Source: Ctena decussata
Lineage: Eukaryota; Mollusca; Bivalvia; Lucinida; Lucinidae
Reading direction: 5' to 3'
Assembly (NCBI GenBank): GCA_963989385.1
Contig: OZ022509.1
Coordinates: 52,220,271-52,284,270 of the forward strand
DNA length: 64,000 nt
Part shown: positions 47,610-58,821 of the stretch, one piece after another
How the letters are laid out: every line of letters begins with the position of its first letter
Numbering within the stretch: the stretch's first letter is position 1
Made by a program: the position numbers and the translations under genes
The notes under the pieces: model-generated
Told to the model about the DNA's origin: nothing
Database searches by the model: none
What the model saw: only the letters and a program-made list of their open reading frames with translations

Positions 47610-47647
47610 CTGGCATTTCACATTCTAGTCGCAAAGGATGGCATTGC
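47610..47647 (-). CDS. exon 15: 38-base end of SRCR-like domain 2
   Basis: Acceptor TTCATTTCAG, donor GTATGC, phases 2 to 1. It encodes only QCHPLRLECEMP. The phases fit exactly between exon 14 (phase 2) and exon 16 (phase 1), and the C...L.C pattern followed by ECG in exon 16 parallels the end of enteropeptidase's SRCR before its protease chain. Confidence 0.78.
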
Positions 47648-47770
47648 CTGAAATGAATATGAAACGGTCAGACATTTTCCATAGAAAAAGATTCATAAAA
47701 AGCGTTTAAAAGAAGCCGCTAAGAATTCAAATGAAGTCTTAGAGGCATCTTCTAAACGGTCTTTATTTTA

Positions 47771-48012
47771 GACGCGACATGACAAAAAAACAAAGGGGCA
47801 TGTACGCCCAGTGAAGACTCAGATCAGCCTGTGCATCCGTTCAGTCTGATAAGAGTCTTCACTGTGCGCTTAGAGCTTAGAGAGTGGCTTAGGGTCAAAG
47901 TTAGCTCTACACATACAGCGACGACTCTAATTAGACTAGGTAGATGGCCAGGCTGATTTAAATCTTCGCTGAGAGAACATGCCACATTGTTGGTTTTGTC
48001 GTGTCGCGGCTC
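47771..48012. mobile_element. MITE-A copy, intron 14
   Basis: Begins GACGCGACATGAC and ends TTGTCGTGTCGCGGCTC, more diverged inside than the 48.6 kb copy. It lies 123 bp upstream of exon 15's acceptor. No matching flanking duplication. Confidence 0.82.
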
Positions 48013-48380
48013 ATGTACTGATTTTTAATGTCTCCGCTTGCTGTGGTCATAAAACTGAAGAAGCGTCATATTCTTGTCAATTGATCCACGTTGCAGCAAA
48101 AGCAACGTCAGAAATTGAAAAGTGACGTTGTTTGTTTTTCAATAAAGACTCGGAACCCTATTTTGAGCGTTCATGCAGTCATGAAACACATTTGAATAGG
48201 GAGGCTTTTAGTATGCATTAAGTTGATAACGAGATTCAACTGTAGTTTGTTTTCGCTTTAGGATGCTCGGCGCTCAAAGGATCACTCCTTTAAGAAAACA
48301 CTGAAAGAATTAATAAGTAAGTTTAATTTCAAATTACACAAGCGAGTCTTAAGCTGGAATTGGCTGGCAGTAGTATTTAC

Positions 48381-48488
48381 CTGTATTCAGATATTGCATA
48401 TCCGGGTATTAGTTTTCCCAGTGAACTCTCTGTCAAGACCACGCCTGACTCTACTGTATCGTATCCTCGAAGAATATCAGAGAAATAA
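48381..48488 (-). CDS. exon 14: SRCR-like domain 2, middle part
   Basis: Acceptor TCTGTTTTCAG, donor GTAAAT, phases 2 to 2, 35 whole codons: YFSDILRGYDTVES, then LGKLIPGYAISEY. The other two frames contain stops, which fixes the reading. Length and position match the middle of enteropeptidase's short SRCR domain. Confidence 0.82.
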
Positions 48489-48602
48489 CTGAAAACAGAG
48501 GTAAAAGAAAGGGATAGATGTATGTTCATTAATAAAAATAATTTTAAATTATTAGAAATCAAACAGTCTATACGGTACATGTTTATGTTTCTTTATTCAT
48601 AT

Positions 48603-48838
48603 GAGCCGCGACACGAGAAAACCAACAATGTGGTTGTGCGCCCAGCGCAGACTCAGCTCAAGCTGGACATCCGTCCAGTCTGATCAGACTCTTTGCTAAG
48701 CGCTTAAAGGGTAGCTAAGGGTCTCAGCTATCTTCATGCGAACAGCGAAGACTCTGATCAGACTTGGCGGATGCCCAGGCTGATCTGAGTCTGCGCTGGG
48801 CGCACAACCACATTGTTGGTTTTGTCGTGTCGCGGCTC
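48603..48838. mobile_element. MITE-A copy with 4-bp duplication ATAT, intron 13
   Basis: Intact ends GAGCCGCGACACGAG and GTCGTGTCGCGGCTC, flanked by ATAT on both sides (48,599-48,602 and 48,839-48,842). It lies 114 bp upstream of the acceptor of exon 14. Confidence 0.92.
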
Positions 48839-50978
48839 ATATATACCCGCCTTGCAAAGACATTTTTTCGCTAAACTGCACTCGAAGACTAACATCACAT
48901 GTTCATATATTGTGACATATATTGGAAAATTTTTGTAAAACTATATCACTTTTCGTCCGCGAAAATAAAAAAAGCCATTATGGCTAGAACGCAGTTTTGT
49001 ATGCAGATAATCTATAATGAGGGTTTCATTCGGTCAGAGTTTTCTTCACCCTGTATAACACTTTAGATGGAAACTCGATCTTGGCTTCCGGGAAGAATTC
49101 AACCTCAGGTCAAATATGTAATGTTTATGCTCTAATACTCCTCCAGACTACTCAAAAACAAAATGAAATCTACCATCGAGGAAGATTTCGATCTCAATCA
49201 AACTTATGGGACAGTTTAAATATTTGTTTGAGCATGTAACAGAAATCTTTATAGGAAAGGACTCTGATGCAAACTCCAAAAACATTGGAGGATATATGAT
49301 AGGTTTTACACAAAAGTCAATATAATTCACAAAGCAAATATTTAATTAAAAGTAATATTTGTGCGTTAAGCATTCGTCCATGAACGTCAAAAACTAGTAG
49401 AAATATACCATCGGCGTAGATTTCAATTTCAAGTCAAACTTATGCAACAGTTAATGTTATGTTTAAGCATTTAACAGAGATCTTTATGGTGCAAACTATA
49501 AAAAATTAATGCCTGTTGTATATTACTCACAATGCAAAAACAGAGATGTAAGATTCTACCATGGGTTGAGATTTCTTACAGCCTGCTGCCCTTTGCCAGT
49601 TCTAATGAGAAACCAGGATAGCAGGCTGTTAAGATCGCCCTAATACGAAGGTCATCCAATATGTCTTACAAACGCCGTCATTACTGCTTCATTAATTGAG
49701 GTAGGGTAATCAAAATATACAATTAACAACTTACTTATATAATACACATATGTGTTAAAAATCATACATGTGACATTATTTTCTCAGATATGGGAGGGTT
49801 TTAAATGCAAAGGTGTAAGCGATACCGGCGGAGAAATTGCACAAACAAAAAGTCTTTTACAAGAGGTGAGGGGGAGAAAATTTCTGCATATATGTTTAAA
49901 ATTCTGTCAAATTACAATAATTTATGTTCTAAAGTAATCGCCTTATATTGAAGAACTCATGTATGAGACAGCTATCATTTCACATTACCAAACAAATGTG
50001 GTTGCTAGGCAACAAGAGAATATTACAGCATTTTAGCAAAATTCTACTTTTGACGTTTACCTCTGGTTTCTTAAGGCTGCAAACGATATTAAACCAGGCT
50101 CGAAGCTTATATTTTCTCTAGTATCTACATTTCAGCATCTCGGGACTATTCTTTGATAACAAATGAATGGCAGTTTAGGAAATACTTCATCTGCTGTGAA
50201 AGCCTCTTCTTCATATACTCATTTTATGTGATATTTTAGCTGCCCGAAAAACATGGTGATCTTCCTTTGAACAATAATAATATCTTGACTCAATGTAATA
50301 TCTTGACCTTGGTACCGTGTATATACTTCAGTATTATTTTCCGTATCTCCCAGCTATCTTCAGATATTAACAAGCGTTCTGGGCTAAGCTAGAGGATCTT
50401 AAACAGACAACTAGGTGCCACCGCCGCACCCATAATGGAAGTATTCTTTAGTTGCCTAGCAACGCCATTTCCATTTGCAAGATTATAACGTTTCTTGAAT
50501 TTGTTGACTGGAAAGAAGAGAAGATGAAAATTAGAAATGTGGATTGCTTGGTTCGTTTTCCATTACCATTTGCCAGAAACTTGGCCGTTTGCAGGACTTA
50601 TTGGATGATTCTCGTACCACAACTAACGTTACGCACTCTAACTGGCTAAATTTTATTTTATTTTTTAACAAATTACCGTGTATTTAGATCCCTTAATTTG
50701 TTTCTTTTCTACCATCTTTGTGCACTCTCGGTCCTATACCGCGGAGACAAATGCATGTGCAAACTGCCTACCAGTCACGTATCAAGTGAAGATTCTGTAC
50801 GTGTTTTTGAGATACACTGACTGGATCTCTACTGTAAAATTCTATTAAAAATGATTTGCGAGGGTTATATAGGATCACGGTCAGGAAAAAAATCAGAATA
50901 CATTCTGCATGAAGGTTTGCTTACACAATGTCTTAGTGCATAAGTATAAAAAGTAAACTGCTTAAAATATTATCTAAC
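48839..50978. other. intron 13, no further exon or repeat recognised
   Basis: About 2.1 kb of AT-rich sequence. Short plus-strand frames (49,752; 50,452) show no motif. Exons 13 and 14 join in phase without needing another exon. Confidence 0.5.
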
Positions 50979-51102
50979 CCTTTTCCTGCTAGCCGACACA
51001 GCTGATTAGCTAGGTCTGTTGTTATAGAGTTGACACAAACAGGGTTTCTAGTAAGGCCAGCGTTGTCAAACAATGTGACAGAAGAATCGTCCTCTAGTTC
51101 AA
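50979..51102 (-). CDS. exon 13: SRCR-like domain 2, first part
   Basis: Acceptor TTGTTTTCAG, donor GTTAGA, phases 1 to 2, 40 whole codons: ELEDDSSVTLFDNAG, PVCVNSI, NQLCRLAGK. Same phases and the same Cys pattern (PVC...CRxxG) as exon 7, which argues for a duplicated SRCR module. Confidence 0.82.
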
Positions 51103-51777
51103 CTGAAAACAAAAAATGTAGTTACAATTTATTGGTCGTACCTCCATCATACATTAAGATGCACCAACCGCAGTGGTCTGAAAGTTATAAATACATGTCC
51201 ATTTGTATAACAATACTAAAAATCCTCATATACAGCACAAAAATGGCAATACCGATTCAAATTTAGAACTTCCAAAACAACTTGAAATCATTCGGTTCAT
51301 ATTCAATAAAATGGAAACCTATACATACCACTTTATGCAAGTTATACAGACATATAAAGATCTTCTGAAAATATACTTCCTCATAATTTAGTCACTTAAC
51401 TTCTGATAAGTGCCCATCTGTGTATAACAAATATTTTCGACTCGGCTGGATGGATTTCCTTCATATGTTTTATTGGAAGTGTACAGGACGGGAAGAGTAT
51501 TTGCATAGGCGTAACATGATCTCTGCTTCTTTGTGAACAATAGCAAACAGTTTTTCCTTTTTGTAAATATGACAAAATTTTAACATCCAATTCGCCATTT
51601 GAATGCTGAAATTTATAAATTAGGCAAAATCTCAATATCAACTGCAAATGCACATAAAATCTGAATTAACTTATAGTAAAATTAACTTAAGTCCTATTCC
51701 ACGACCATAAAATATGATTTTGCATCTCATAACATCCCCCATCTACACCCTGGATGGTTTACTATCTCGCATCTTAC

Positions 51778-51891
51778 CGCAGCGATATTCATCTGAGCCA
51801 TCAGCACACAGTTTAATACCGTTACATCTCTCCGTTAGAGGGACGCAAGTATGGTCCAGACATTCAAACATACCACGCTCCGTACACGTCT
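51778..51891 (-). CDS. exon 12: LDLa module 4
   Basis: Acceptor TTTTTCCAG, donor GTAAGA, phases 1 to 1, 37 whole codons: GMFECLDHTCVPLTERC, then LCADGSDEYRC. Complete calcium-binding motif. Confidence 0.92.
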
Positions 51892-52180
51892 CTGGAAAAA
51901 CAACACAATTTAATGAACAACAAAACCGCTGAAAACTTTAACCCATTACGCCTAGCGCTGTTAAACTGGACTACAATACACATAAAATCAAATAATTTTG
52001 GGTGGGTCACACGGACACTGTCGTTCCTCTGGCCGCGGCTCGATAAAGGGCCATGCATGTTAAGTAATTATTGGCTTTGGTAGCTACATATATCGAAATT
52101 GTAACAACGTTCTTGTAGATAGAATCTGAAACATCAGAAAAATACCACACTTGCTAACTAAAAGAATAGTTACTAGTTAC

Positions 52181-52243
52181 CGCAGCTCTTGTCTGTGCAT
52201 TCCTCTTTCAAGTGTCGACATTGTGATTCATCATCGTAGCAGT
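52181..52243 (-). CDS. exon 11: 63-base Cys-rich linker
   Basis: Acceptor TGTTCTTTCAG, donor GTAACT, phases 1 to 1, 20 whole codons with four cysteines (CYDDESQC, then EEC, then KSC). It matches no domain that I recognise. Being symmetric (phase 1-1, a multiple of three), it could be skipped without breaking the frame. Confidence 0.7.
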
Positions 52244-53026
52244 CTGAAAGAACAGTTCATTTAAAGAGAACAAAAAATCTAAAAACCAAAGCGAAATATC
52301 TCGAACCGAAATCTGCTTATGCGCTGATAAAGTTTGCTTAACTGTAATGTTTATGAAATTTCAAAATCTCCGGCATTAAAGAAGCTTTCACGGAATCCGA
52401 TATATAAACAATGTATGTAAATAATATAAGTGTATTTTGATTGACATTATTTCAAAAATATATGGCTACTTTCTCTAGGCCTCAGTATCTTATGAACAAT
52501 GAGGTGGCAACTAACTAGATAACGAATACCCGTCCCTTCTGCCAGGTTAAAACACGTTCTTTTGACAAGAAAAATAAATGATTCAAGACTCTACACATCT
52601 ATGCGCGTCACCTTGTGCGGCCTAACTTGAAAAAAAAACTACTAGTGCAGTGTCATAATATTAAGCTTTCTTTTGTTATTCAAAAGTATTATGAATTGTA
52701 TGTGAAGTTTATATTGCAATTTCTCTGCTCATGATCATTCTTTATATGTACAGCCATGTTTATCCACTGAGTCTAATTCTTTGGTTCAATCCACAAAAAT
52801 CTTTTACAATGTCATACCTATGCGCATTTGGTATTACAATTTCGTCTTATTACCAAAACTTCCATGAGGAAATATGCAGGTGCATTTTAAAATTTTGTCA
52901 TGCTGACACAATTTAGTACGCACCAGCAAATCCAAATACAGGCAGCTATACCCTTACCTATGACATAACCTATCATTAAATATAGCATATTCGCTTTTAC
53001 AATCAAGTAAATAGAAAGATCATTAC

Positions 53027-53140
53027 AACACTGTTGTTCGTCTGTTCTTCCAGGACAATCTGAATGTAGATCACAGAAATGAGATCGCGGCTTGCAGTTG
53101 TTAACTGTTCCCGGGCAAAGAAGCTCACCAGCAAAGCAAA
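53027..53140 (-). CDS. exon 10: LDLa module 3
   Basis: Acceptor TTCTTTTCAG, donor GTAATG, phases 1 to 1, 37 whole codons: CFAGELLC, NC, FC, DLHSDCPGRTDEQQC. Six cysteines and the Asp/Glu cluster are present, with Arg-Thr replacing the usual Gly-Ser before Asp-Glu. Confidence 0.85.
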
Positions 53141-53339
53141 CTGAAAAGAAAATTATAAATCTCTATCAGAAGACGAAAACATTTATATCAACATTTCCTA
53201 ACAGGAAAATCACAACAGGAAAAAAGAATAACTGCACTGATGCCAAACGAGTACAAAACGAACACCATTAACAGAACCCAAAGAAATAGGTTTCTTTTTT
53301 TTTTGATGACTGAAACAATTTGTCTGTTATGACCTAAAT

Positions 53340-53530
53340 AGCAGCTTGGGTTTGGGGAGAAGAAGTGAAAATGTTAGTATCTGGGGCGTCTACTTATACT
53401 GGCTTAAAGTAGGCCTTTGTAGGACAAAGGCCTACTGTTCTTGCAGTATGTGCGAGTGGGCCTCAATGGTTAATTTGCTGTTGCCTAATCTATCACTTGA
53501 TTCTTTTTCCTTTCTTACGTTTTCTGATAA
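53340..53530 (+). repeat. SINE-like element, degenerate copy in intron 9
   Basis: TGGGGCGTCTACTTA, GTAGGACAAAGGCCTACTG, TTGCAGTATGTGCG and a TAATCTATCACTTGATTC block recall the family at 10.65 kb. The tail is missing. Confidence 0.45.
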
Positions 53531-53774
53531 TTTTCACTATGAAAAGACAAAGCCTTATTAATCAAAACACACTGCTACGAAGCGAACAGATAACACTTAA
53601 ACAACGAGACACCCCATGATGGACAAATGAACTCATCCAATTTAAAAGGAATGCAGAGTCCACTAGAAAGAAATGGGTTAAACCTTGTTTGCCTACTGGT
53701 CAGCTGCAGTTTACACAAAAAAAGACATCCAAGAAAAATAGTTTCTTTTCTCGAAACGTGTATTATTGTCTTAC

Positions 53775-53945
53775 CATCATTTGAGCATTTTAGAAATGCG
53801 TACGAACTGCATCCATCTACATGTGGGTTGAAGTCGCAACTACCGTTGGCATAGCAAATTATATCTATGTTGTATTCACTTGGCTTCTCCCACAGTAAAT
53901 GAGATGAGGACTGTGAATTCCCACTGGAAATAAAGCACGAAAACG
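53775..53945 (-). CDS. exon 9: SRCR-like domain 1, last part
   Basis: Donor GTAAGA. Two possible acceptors: ACCTTCCAG (exon from 53,945, phase 1, used here with reading A) and CTTTATTTCCAG (exon from 53,923, phase 2, reading B). Both lead into the same frame HLLWEKPSEYNIDIIC, then GSCDF, DGC and FLKC, fitting the cysteine-rich end of an SRCR-like domain. Ends in phase 1. Confidence 0.65.
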
Positions 53946-54199
53946 CTGGAAGGTATTTGAATAAATATAGTGTATCTAAACGTAACTCTATCATTCATTT
54001 TGCCTTTTAAATAAGTGTTAAGTCATGAAGGAAACAATTTGCTCCCCTACAGCATGTTCTTCTCTTTAAGAGTAGAAACAGTTTGAAAGGGCTTCGTCGT
54101 AGACTAAAGCAAATAGGAAGTCACAAAAAATGATATCGTTAGTAAAAATGTCAGAAAAGATGGCGTGGAACCGATGCACAATGAAGGGCCGGTATGAAA

Positions 54200-54712
54200 T
54201 CATTAAGTATCAAGTATATGTATACTGGATATATTCATTAAATAAGCAGGTATACTTATTTCATATACCTGTATAAAGACCGCATAACTGTGACCAAGAC
54301 AGGTGTGTAAGTGAAATTCTTCAACCGTGAAAAGGAAGCATCACATATGCTTGATTTGAAAAAAAAATGGACACAGGATACTTCTGTTTTATCTGCTCAT
54401 CTTGAAAATGTGTGAAAGAGTTGGAAAAATAATTGTTAAGATACTTCTTCATGCAGTTAAGTATCACCAGAATTAAATATACTTTCAATACCGATGGTTG
54501 GTTTCTAGATTTTTGCACAGAAATTTACATTTTGATCCTTCCTTATATGAACTCTTTTTAACATCAATAAGTCCTGCATTTTGGGATGCTAAGATGGGAG
54601 ATAAAAAAACATAAAGAGGGCATCTGCTAAATTTTGGGAAGGTCTGTAGTATTTTCAGCATTTCTTCATTTTTTTGTTTTCATCGCAAATCAGTAATTAT
54701 AACCACCTTAAA
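54200..54712. mobile_element. MITE-J relative, one arm only, intron 8
   Basis: Co-linear with about 63,060-63,574 (TGTGTGAAAGAGTT, TGCATTTTGGGA, AACATAAAGA, ending AACCACCTTAAA). No left arm is seen, so it is a truncated copy. Confidence 0.6.
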
Positions 54713-55079
54713 TGTCCGCGAGTTTAACAGTTTTGGTTATCATAGCTTACTTTTTCTTGTTAATCGTAGTATTTTAGTAATTGAAAGTTGTGTCATATTT
54801 AGGGTTTATGAATATACTTTCAACCTTGTCCTATTTTACCACAGAGAGGCATTACTTTTGAGTGTTTTTGTTAACTTCCTTGGACAACCAAACTCTTCCA
54901 AAATGGGTTCAATACAAGACAGAAAAAAGTTGTTCCTATGGAAGAAAATTCTTTCCTACAAGAGGTCCCAATTGTGTAGGGAGGCAAAATGAAAATAAAA
55001 GAGTTGTACCTAGTCACCATAAGCAAATGGTTATTTCATATGAAATTTATTAAAAAAACGAAGGGTCACTTTATAAATC

Positions 55080-55437
55080 TCATATTATCATATGACGTCG
55101 CTTCTTAGAGTGTAATAAAGCCATGCATTAAAAACGATAATCCACTAGTGGATTAAATATGCAAATTACGTCATAACGTTATACGTTGACGTCCATAAAA
55201 ACGTCGCGTTTTCTAATGGCGAAATCATGACGTTAAAGTGCAAATTTTGCTAATAAAATGCGATTTTAGTGTCATATGATAAATAGAATCTTGCATTCGT
55301 GCTCCTGTATTATTGAATTTATTAAACTCGTTGGAGAAAACCGATAAGATGCTCGGCAAAGCCTCGCATCTTATCTTTTTCCCCAACTCGTTTAATAAAT
55401 TCAATAACACATGAGCACTCATGTAAGATCCTCTATT
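55080..55437 (+). mobile_element. MITE-K copy 2, intron 8
   Basis: Contains a palindrome AAACCGATAAGATGCTCGGC / GCCTCGCATCTTATC inside a larger palindrome around AACTCGTTGGAGAA, plus TTGACGTCCATAAAAACG. Matches 30,755-31,108 in opposite orientation. The 65-codon minus-strand open frame here resembles the frame in the other copy, but the similarity follows from the shared DNA palindrome. Confidence 0.75.
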
Positions 55438-55831
55438 TAACGCACTGAAAATGTGTAGATTCGTCTACCTTGCTCTTTGGACAGGTCAATTTCTAATTTA
55501 AGAATATTACATGTAGGTTTATTAAATACTTAATAATTTATAATTGAAAAAAATCCAACATTTAAGGCAAAGAGTTTAAGACCCTGGGGCTGCACTGTTT
55601 GCCTATGTCCTTTTATGGGTCTCCAGACATGAGTGGGTTAGATGTCCACGAGTTTAGGATTTTGACACAGACATGATATGTACATTGTTATGACAGATAC
55701 CATATTTCAATACCCTTGGCATCTCACTATAGATATAAAATGTCATGTTAGATTTCAAGAAATCGTTTGTTAACAGCAACCACACCCTAGCGCCACGTGA
55801 CGTCCGTTGATAATGCCACCAGTTCACTTAC

Positions 55832-55884
55832 GCAGAGGAATGTAGTGACAACCAAAAATGGTTTTCATCCAGTCGTCGAGATCT
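55832..55884 (-). CDS. exon 8: SRCR-like domain 1, short middle exon
   Basis: 53 bases between acceptor TTTCATGTAG and donor GTAAGT. Reading A (phase 2 in, 1 out) gives DLDDWMKTIFGCHYIPL; reading B (phase 0 in, 2 out) gives an Arg/Ser-rich RSRRLDENHFWLSLHSS. Both are open and both can be spliced with matching phases to the alternative sites of exons 7 and 9. I prefer A for its SRCR-like look, although the individual splice sites used in B are stronger. Confidence 0.5.
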
Positions 55885-56049
55885 CTACATGAAAAAATTT
55901 ATGATAAAGACCCTGTTTGAATTATGCTCTTTAATCAACCTGTTTACGCTTAGAGCACTTAGTCCATTAGTCATTTAGGGGATATCTGACTTTGTTTATT
56001 ATATCATTTTTATTTACTTTTAAAGAGAAATATTCATTTTTCTCTAGAA

Positions 56050-56115
56050 ATAGTGTAGACCCTGATCAGATGTTGCTTTTTACGGCGTATGAAACTGAGT
56101 CAGCACTGTTTGCTT
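56050..56115. repeat. hairpin element E, degenerate, intron 7
   Basis: The outer arms AGTGTAGACCCTGATCAGA and CTGAGTCAGCACTGTTT still pair in part. The inner stem is eroded. Followed at 56,146 by AAATGGGTTAA, as in the longer element at 62.3 kb. Confidence 0.5.
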
Positions 56116-56172
56116 CTGTCCCTTTTCATTGGACACTAGACAGAAATGGGTTAAGATGCAAGACTTACACAC

Positions 56173-56341
56173 CTGAAGCCAAGTTCCCGGCAAACATAAG
56201 GCGCAATAAACAAGTTGAAGTCTGACTTGTGCACATCATATGGTGGATAACACACTGGTCGCCAAGCTTTGTTGTAGAAATAAGCCAGTTTTCCATAACT
56301 TCCGTCACCACCGTACAAAATAAACCTGCCGTCCGGGCGAT
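56173..56341 (-). CDS. exon 7: SRCR-like domain 1, first part
   Basis: Acceptor TTTTTATTAG. 55 whole codons: RFILYGGDGSYGKLAYFYN, then WRPVC and VCRELGF, which follow the SRCR layout (GRVEVYxNGxWGTVC...VCRQLGF). The donor drawn here is GTGTGT (phase 2). A stronger GTAAGT lies 4 bases further (exon ending at 56,169, phase 0) and would change the reading of exon 8. SRCR domains bind proteins or glycans. Confidence 0.75.
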
Positions 56342-57448
56342 CTAATAAAAATATGGTAAAACAGAGTTTAAAGATTTTAATTTGAGACTAATTGGTACAC
56401 TTGATGTGAAAATAATTCTGGAGTTTTTGCCTCCCTTCTCAATGGGGTATTCTCTCAAAGAAGGAATTTGCTCTCCTTAGAGCAAATTCTTACCTTTGAG
56501 TGAACAGTCCCTTTTAAAAAGATGTCCTTGTCCAGGGAAGCAACAAGGACGTACCAAAAGTTGTTCCCCTTTGTAAAAAAGAGAAAAATTGAAAAAAATA
56601 GTAAAATGGTGGATAAACGTTAAATTTCAGATGAATTGTCATGCTTCTCCACTGTAAAAAAAGTATATACTGCGATTCTCAGTAGCTGCTCCTTAGAAAG
56701 ATAATGCTAATAAATGACCCCAGTGCATGATTTCAGAAGAATTAAGTAACCACATATCAATCTTATCTGAGCCCTCTGGCAAGAACTAGTAACCTCACAT
56801 CAGAGCTCACTTACATATGAGCTCAGCAGGCACGGACCGTTGAAACAACACTGAATCAACTCTGGTGCAACGCAATGACGATGAATCGACGTAGAGTCAT
56901 AGTTGATTCGGCGTTGTTTGCTCAGTAGAAAGCGCCTCGGATAAGGCGGAAAATGTTTATTTGTTAGTACAAGAAAAAACAATAAATAAGACAATACAGG
57001 AAGCCAAACAGTTATGCAAAACTGCTAGTTTTCTGTTCTAAAAAGCTCTTTTTTGCACAATAGTTCTAAAATAGCCATTTATGGACTAACCTGTGCATGC
57101 TTTAAAATGCTTATGCATGAAATAAAAATGTCTACTTGTTTACATATGCACTAGAATCCGAATTTAGATCACTGTAAAGTGAATTTCAAATGTAAAAATA
57201 TGCAAGAGGCAGCAGTATTTTGATTCGAGATATGAGCTTGGATGTGCGGGCCAGATTTTGGTGTCCCCTGTTGAGGCACACTGTAACTTTGTCCTGCGTA
57301 GAGCCTGTGTATGTGAACATAAAGATTGTTAAATTACACATTGTAACAGTTAGTCAAACTATCTTCAGTTGACCATAGTTCTGAACTACTCAAATTGAAG
57401 ACAGCTACCCAGCTGAATATACTAGCTTAAATAAATTGTTTACTTAAC

Positions 57449-57562
57449 CACAATGGCTTTCATCTGACCCGTCTGAGCAGTCTGATTCCCCATCACACAC
57501 AAAATAAATTGGTATGCACACCCTATCGCTAGATTCACACTGAAACATTTCGGAATCACAGT
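57449..57562 (-). CDS. exon 6: LDLa module 2
   Basis: Acceptor TCTTTACAG, donor GTTAAG, phases 1 to 1, 37 whole codons. Textbook LDLa: [27 protein letters not shown] with the full acidic calcium-binding cluster. Confidence 0.92.
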
Positions 57563-57921
57563 CTGTAAAGAAAGATGATCAGTTTTAAAATTTGATAAAG
57601 TACATTGGCACAGTCAAGTTATGGTACTTGTAAATGGTTTCTAATGCAAAGAAAAACGTCAACTCAATAAACAGCAAACCAAAACCGGAGGTGCCCTGGA
57701 GATTTACAGTTGTGTGTTACATGCTAAAATATGCCAATTGAAGATGACTTCAAAATGCACTTGAATTCCGAATGAAAAATGGCAAACCCTGTCTAACACA
57801 GAATAACTGTAGAAAATACAATACCATCAAAGACCACACAAAACACGCTGTCGGAAGATCAATGAAAGAATAGTTGAGGTCCAGATAATTTCTTACATGT
57901 ACGATGTCGACGTAAGCTTAC

Positions 57922-58103
57922 CTGGATGTATCACATTACATGGTCCAGTCTTGTACTTAACATCATCAATAGAGACAACACCAGCGTAGTTGTCCACTGG
58001 GAGTGTTGTCCTTGCAGTGATCATTAGGCTCACATTCCAGTTTCCTTTTACTGGAACTCCGCCTTGCACCCAGGATGAGAATGGCCGGTTTATATGGTCG
58101 TAC
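57922..58103 (-). CDS. exon 5: MAM domain, C-terminal part
   Basis: Acceptor TGTAAATAG, donor GTAAGC, phases 2 to 1, 60 whole codons. It completes the domain with GNWNVSLMITARTT and GVVSIDDVKYKTGPC, the usual MAM ending (IDDI.F..GPC). Confidence 0.9.
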
Positions 58104-58285
58104 CTATTTACAATAAATGCGAGTGTATTTCTATTCATATTATTACTGTAACTATTGAGATTACTCAAGTTGACTGCGCATAAAGTCATCTTCTTTGAAG
58201 AATATTTTTTAACTGGGATGGTTGACTTGAAATTTTACGTCCTTTTTAACAGTACTTCAGTCATATCCGGACGATGTTTTGGTGA

Positions 58286-58372
58286 TAATGAAAGGCTGAT
58301 TGCAATGGAACCCCGATTGCGATTGAAAAGATCCAGCGCTTTACCCACTGAGCTTTCGGGGCTCCCTATATT
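58286..58372 (-). repeat. tRNA-like SINE head (candidate), intron 4
   Basis: On the minus strand, AAAGCTCAGTGGGTAAAGCG resembles a Pol III box A with D-loop and GGGGTTCCATTGC a weak box B. Likely a tRNA-derived repeat. A folded tRNA gene is not supported. Confidence 0.4.
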
Positions 58373-58821
58373 TTGACAGGGATGGAGGCTTTGTATCGAA
58401 ATTGTGGATCTGTACAATAAGTGGAACAAGAATTATTAAATTTCATAATTAACGAAAAGACAAAATTTTGACTGTTTTGAATAATTTCAAATATATCTAC
58501 GAATCTTTGCGTGTTCATTTGCTAAAAACGTTTGCTAACATTTATACAGAATACTGTCCATTTTTAAAAACAAAGAACAAAGTATTATCAATTGTTACGT
58601 AGGGTGTATCGTGCCTTCCACAGTTTCTCCATACAATATTACACATTACAAAATAGTGGAATTTCCATACTGGACAGATCCAAAAGACAACAGAGGCGGT
58701 TCACTATCAGCATAAACTTTTGAAAATGCAAACTATGCTACTTACAATTTGAGCTTACATATAAAATAGTAGCAAATAGTTAAAAAAAAGACATAGAGGT
58801 CTTCTGTAATATAAATCATAC

